From an uncultured Lachnospiraceae bacterium (lineage in GTDB: Bacteria; Bacillota; Clostridia; Lachnospirales; Lachnospiraceae), in contig CAJUHQ010000173.1 in assembly GCA_910586095.1 (NCBI GenBank), forward strand, positions 1-5,403: DNA of 5,403 bases. The letters run 5' to 3'. A program made the translations under genes and the position numbers. Every line of letters starts with the position of its first letter. Position 1 is the stretch's first letter. This document shows, in pieces, positions 5,168-5,403 of the stretch. The notes under the pieces are model-generated. The model saw only the letters and a program-made list of their open reading frames with translations. It searched no databases and had not been told where the DNA came from.

Positions 5168-5186
5168 ACGGTTAGAAGCCGTTTTT
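5168..5186 (+). terminator. Plus-strand terminator-like hairpin after the GC-rich segment
   Basis: ACGGTT (5168-5173) pairs with AGCCGT (5177-5182) around AGA, with one G-U pair, and Ts run through 5186. It is short but GC-based. It lies 52 bases upstream of the plus-strand promoter at 5238-5266, so it cannot be an attenuator of transcripts starting there. It would end an upstream transcript. Confidence 0.5.
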
Positions 5187-5237
5187 GTGGGTAGATAGTA
5201 TAAAATGTGGATTTTTGGAATGGACGTAGAACAAGGA

Positions 5238-5266
5238 TTGTTTTCAGCGGAGAGATGTGCTATACT
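5238..5266 (+). promoter_or_regulatory. Promoter of the plus-strand gene at 5313
   Basis: TTGTTT (5238-5243), a 17-base spacer and TATACT (5261-5266). The spacer ends in TGC, giving an extended -10 (TGn-TATACT). The -10 is a 5/6 match and the -35 shares the TTG. Transcription should start near 5273, giving a leader of about 40 bases. Confidence 0.65.
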
Positions 5267-5297
5267 TCGGTCGGCATACTAATAACAAATCGGGATT

Positions 5298-5302
5298 GGA
5301 GG
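5298..5302 (+). promoter_or_regulatory. Ribosome-binding site of the 5313 gene
   Basis: GGAGG lies 10 bases before ATG 5313. The start codon itself sits in the six-base loop of a possible 5-bp hairpin (ATCCT 5306-5310 with AGGAT 5317-5321), which may or may not form in vivo. Confidence 0.7.
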
Positions 5303-5312
5303 TATATCCTTT

Positions 5313-5403
5313 ATGGAGGATTTCGTAAATCTTGTGACTTTAGCAGATGGAAGCAAAATTATTCTACAGGATGAGGATGACATTTCATTGTCTTTAATCT
5401 CAA
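5313..5403 (+). CDS. 5' end of an unidentified gene, cut by the window edge
   Basis: Only the first 30 codons are visible. The protein begins MEDFVNLVTLADGSKIILQD and continues with acidic residues (EDD) and then ISLSLIS. The start is supported by GGAGG ten bases upstream and by the extended -10 promoter at 5238-5266. The visible part has no signal peptide and looks like two beta-strands around a DGS turn. That is too little to assign a family, and I do not recognise it. It is transcribed divergently from the kinase-regulator operon, so the two could share control from the 470-base intergenic region, but nothing in the sequence proves this. Confidence 0.7.
   Translation, partial: MEDFVNLVTLADGSKIILQDEDDISLSLIS

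Noticed and set aside
4972..5273. Inverted pair CGACCGA / TCGGTCG about 290 bases apart
   Set aside because: A 7-base inverted match in about 470 bases is expected by chance.

Overview
The window looks like a chromosomal segment of a low-GC Gram-positive bacterium, most likely a clostridium, and perhaps Lachnospiraceae-like, although the genus cannot be read from the sequence. The support is AT-rich intergenic DNA, purine-rich Shine-Dalgarno (SD) sites (AGGAGG, AAGGGGAG), short-leader promoters of the housekeeping sigma type, many intrinsic terminators and an OmpR/HAMP-kinase pair typical of Firmicutes. No transposase, integrase, phage gene, CRISPR array, tRNA or rRNA is visible.

Layout, left to right. 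Positions 5-48 hold a plus-strand intrinsic terminator for a gene lying left of the window. About 360 bases with no recognisable gene follow. Five complete genes then occupy 457-4841, all on the minus strand and so transcribed right to left. In transcription order they are: a HAMP-type sensor histidine kinase (4841-3693); an OmpR-family response regulator (3648-2953); an intrinsic terminator (2859-2829); an RluA-family pseudouridine synthase (2792-2073); an unrecognised 133-residue protein (2053-1652); a terminator (1592-1561); a calcineurin-like metallophosphoesterase (1356-457); and a terminator (442-407). There are therefore three minus-strand transcription units: kinase-regulator, synthase-unknown, and phosphoesterase alone. 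Each has a candidate promoter and a terminator whose G-U pairs fix its strand.

Two gene starts differ from the longest open frames. The kinase frame opens at a TTG abutting the SD site, so the usable start is ATG 4841. The synthase frame can be extended 31 codons upstream, but that stretch contains the previous operon's terminator and this operon's own -10 box, so the start is ATG 2792.

The rightmost part (4842-5312) is a divergent intergenic region of about 470 bases. It contains the kinase promoter with an overlapping palindrome, a 7-bp hairpin, two plus-strand terminator-like hairpins and a strikingly GC-rich segment (about two thirds GC at 5118-5182). A strong plus-strand promoter lies at 5238-5266, and a new plus-strand gene starts at 5313 and runs off the window. 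The terminators lie upstream of that promoter and have no gene before them, so this is the least explained part of the window and the best place to look for a small structured RNA. The remaining genes belong to familiar families, and I found no convincing multi-gene system of a new kind.
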